Notes under the pieces: model-generated
What the model was told of the DNA's origin: nothing
Database searches by the model: none
What the model saw: only the letters and a program-made list of their open reading frames with translations
Source of the DNA: an uncultured Kouleothrix sp.
Lineage (GTDB): Bacteria; Chloroflexota; Chloroflexia; Chloroflexales; Roseiflexaceae
Assembly (NCBI GenBank): GCA_937858455.1
Contig: CALLYN010000499.1
Span: forward strand, 1 to 8,490
Reading direction: 5' to 3'
Length of the DNA: 8,490 bases
In this document: piece by piece, positions 7,192 through 8,490 of the stretch
Position numbering within the stretch: the first letter of the stretch is position 1
Layout of the letters: the number at the start of each line of letters is the position of its first letter
Translations under genes and position numbers: made by a program

Positions 7192-8214
7192 CTAGGAATT
7201 CTCGGCGCGAATGCCCGTCGGCTTGGCGGGCGCGGCCTGCCAGCGCCGCAGCCGCTCGCGGTAGAACGCCATGCGCGCGGCGATCAGGCCACTGCCGATA
7301 TATGCGCTGCCGACAATCGCGATCAGCACGCCGGCGGTGGAGTTCACCAGCGCGTGCCAGATCACGCCGCTGCCCAGGCTGATCACAAGCGTGATCAGCA
7401 GAAAGCCGAGCGTGGCCCACAGGTTGCGCCGCACCACGTTGAAGCTGGTGTAGATCGCGCGCAGCGGGCCAAGCCCGCTGATGACGATCGCCTCGCGCAT
7501 GAAGCCGATGTAGATGCTGACCCACACGGCCAGCCAGTAGAACACAAACAGCGCCAGCAGCCCGAGCGTCTGGTTCAGGTAGAGCAGCAGCGTCACGAAG
7601 AACAGCAGCGGCAGGCCGAGCGCCAGGCCCACGCCGGCGACAATCGCCAGCGCCGCCAGCATCCCCAGGCCGATCTTGGGCGCGCGGCGCAGCGCCATCA
7701 GCGGCGACCAGTCGCGCCGAAGCGCGGCGCCGACCTGGCCGAAGAACAGCGCGCTCAGCGCGAGCCCAGCGGCGTTCAGCAGCACAAACGCCAGCAGCGC
7801 CCCGCCAATGCTGCCAACCTCGAAGGTGTCGGTGCGCTGCGTATCGATCGGCCGCAGCACCTCGGGCACCGCCGGCATCCCGCCCGTCGCCTCAGCCGAG
7901 CCGACGACATACTGGTGCAGCACCGGCACATAGTTCAGCAGCGCCAGCTGCTGCCGCAAGTCGACGCCGCCAGTCGCGAGCAGCTGGTCGTACATCAGCT
8001 GGACATCTTCCTGCTCGGAGAGCGCCGGCTGCAGCTGCTTCAGCGCGTTTACGCTGCTGCTGATCAGCGGGCCGAGCGAGAGCTGCGGGCCGAACCAGAA
8101 AAACAGGTTCAGCAGAATCGGGATGAGCACGATCCAGGGACGGCGATTGATCGCGGCATAGCCTTCGCTGAGCGAGTCGATCAGCGATGCATTTTGAGGC
8201 TTCGTAATCGTCAA
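7192..8214 (-). CDS. Multi-pass membrane protein of unknown function
   Basis: I do not recognise a named family for this 340-residue protein. Hydrophobic segments suggest about six membrane helices: roughly 26-44, 135-159, 182-212, 215-238, 266-290 and 294-316. Between the first and second lies a ~90-residue polar region (45-134), probably a single extracytoplasmic or cytoplasmic loop. Basic stretches (RRDW at 166-169, ALRRAPK at 174-180, VVRRN at 260-264, YRERLRRW at 318-325) suggest cytoplasmic sides. No catalytic motif, signal-peptidase site or transporter signature is evident. Translation is predicted from a TTG codon at 8214 because AAAGGAG lies seven bases upstream; the next in-frame ATG is at codon 74, past the first helix. 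It has an extended -10 promoter and a palindromic operator upstream. No strong terminator separates it from gyrB, 143 bp downstream. Confidence 0.85.
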   Translation of the reverse strand: MTITKPQNASLIDSLSEGYAAINRRPWIVLIPILLNLFFWFGPQLSLGPLISSSVNALKQLQPALSEQEDVQLMYDQLLATGGVDLRQQLALLNYVPVLHQYVVGSAEATGGMPAVPEVLRPIDTQRTDTFEVGSIGGALLAFVLLNAAGLALSALFFGQVGAALRRDWSPLMALRRAPKIGLGMLAALAIVAGVGLALGLPLLFFVTLLLYLNQTLGLLALFVFYWLAVWVSIYIGFMREAIVISGLGPLRAIYTSFNVVRRNLWATLGFLLITLVISLGSGVIWHALVNSTAGVLIAIVGSAYIGSGLIAARMAFYRERLRRWQAAPAKPTGIRAENS

Positions 8215-8221
8215 AGCGCTT

Positions 8222-8228
8222 CTCCTTT
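8222..8228 (-). promoter_or_regulatory. Shine-Dalgarno AAAGGAG supporting a TTG start
   Basis: AAAGGAG on the minus strand is seven bases from the TTG at 8214. No ATG or GTG start is placed suitably, so this site decides the unusual TTG initiation of the membrane protein gene. Confidence 0.8.
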
Positions 8229-8237
8229 AACTGGCTT

Positions 8238-8268
8238 ATTATACCATATTTTGGCCTGCTCCGGGCAA
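8238..8268 (-). promoter_or_regulatory. Extended -10 promoter of the membrane protein gene
   Basis: The minus strand has a perfect -10 TATAAT (8243-8238) preceded by TGG, making an extended -10. A weak -35 TTGCCC (8268-8263) lies at a long 19-bp spacing. Transcription would begin near 8231, giving a leader of about 17 bases that holds the Shine-Dalgarno sequence. A palindromic operator lies six bases upstream of the -35. Confidence 0.8.
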
Positions 8269-8273
8269 GATTA

Positions 8274-8287
8274 CGAACATATGTTCG
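8274..8287. promoter_or_regulatory. Perfect palindrome matching the Gram-positive LexA/SOS box
   Basis: CGAACATATGTTCG is a perfect 14-bp palindrome. It fits the consensus CGAAC-RNRY-GTTCG known for B. subtilis-type LexA. Its centre lies near -50 relative to the predicted start of the membrane protein transcript, just upstream of the -35 box. Binding by LexA is an inference; another dimeric repressor with a GAAC half-site could use it. Confidence 0.5.
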
Positions 8288-8430
8288 CTGTTTGGCAGTA
8301 TTTACGCAAGAACTTACGCAGTTGCGCTGTTCAGCTTCGCGAATCCGTGCCTGTTGCCTGCGGCAGCACGGTACTTTTTGATTCATCGTATGTGCATTTT
8401 CCGCGCTCCGCGCAGAAAATGCACACATCC
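8288..8430. other. Non-coding spacer with two imperfect hairpins
   Basis: I see no credible gene here. The stretch holds a direct repeat TTACGCA (8302-8308 and 8314-8320, 12 bp apart). A hairpin with arms CCGTGC/GCACGG (8345-8350, 8366-8371) is followed on the plus strand by TACTTTTTG. A second hairpin at 8391-8425 has an 11-bp perfect outer stem (TGTGCATTTTC and complement) and a short GCG/CGC inner stem. Neither is a convincing terminator for a known gene. Confidence 0.5.
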
Positions 8431-8478
8431 AAAAGGGGGGTTCGGGGGCGGCTTCGCCGCCCCCGAACATTTTGTTTT
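8431..8478. terminator. Strong hairpin terminator, possibly bidirectional
   Basis: A 13-bp stem (arms 8440-8452 and 8456-8468) with a TTC loop is built from GTTCGGGGGCGGC and its complement. On the plus strand ATTTTGTTTT follows directly; on the minus strand CCCCC then TTTT follows. With every gene here on the minus strand, it most likely ends a transcript arriving from beyond position 8490. It shares its core stem with the gyrB terminator at 3772-3798. Confidence 0.75.
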
Positions 8479-8490
8479 ACGATGCCCTGC

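Noticed and set aside
7892..8470. Minus-strand open frame of about 190 codons overlapping the membrane protein start
   Set aside because: It runs through the promoter, operator and two hairpins and is out of frame with the supported membrane protein gene.
1..8490. CRISPR array, transposon ends or rRNA
   Set aside because: No regularly spaced direct repeats, transposase frame or rRNA-like sequence was seen on either strand.

Overview
The window comes from a GC-rich bacterium, most likely a member of the Chloroflexota (Chloroflexales-like). That assignment is an inference from the character of the GyrB sequence, the high-GC codon use and the type of SOS-like operator present; it cannot be proved from 8.5 kb. 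Every gene I can support lies on the minus strand, so transcription runs from right to left. The long plus-strand open frames are antisense shadows produced by GC-rich codon bias.

Reading in the direction of transcription: (i) 8490-8215 is a non-coding block with a strong hairpin terminator, a second hairpin, a perfect 14-bp palindrome matching the Gram-positive LexA (SOS) box, and an extended -10 promoter. (ii) 8214-7192 encodes an unrecognised multi-pass membrane protein starting at a TTG codon with a strong Shine-Dalgarno sequence. (iii) 7048-3812 is gyrB (DNA gyrase subunit B). It is interrupted by a full-length in-frame 434-residue intein (4433-5734) that carries an HNH homing endonuclease and a helical repeat arm, inserted in the TOPRIM catalytic motif. 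A strong terminator follows. (iv) 3730-2894 encodes a phytanoyl-CoA-dioxygenase-family Fe(II)/2-oxoglutarate oxygenase. (v) 2833-2757 is tRNA-Pro(GGG) with a near-consensus promoter and a GNRA-loop intrinsic terminator. (vi) 2548 to beyond position 1 is a single-chain restriction-modification enzyme of the MmeI (Type IIL) family, cut by the window edge. Its distal third, covering the last part of the methyltransferase and the target recognition domain, is much AT-richer than the rest.

The housekeeping core (gyrB, tRNA-Pro) sits beside two selfish or defence elements: the homing intein inside gyrB and the Type IIL enzyme facing the 3' end of the tRNA gene. The most interesting signals are the intact HNH intein with its ~17-residue repeats, the mosaic composition of the restriction enzyme, and the SOS-box-like operator upstream of the membrane protein and gyrB. 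I see no CRISPR array, transposase, rRNA or prophage gene.
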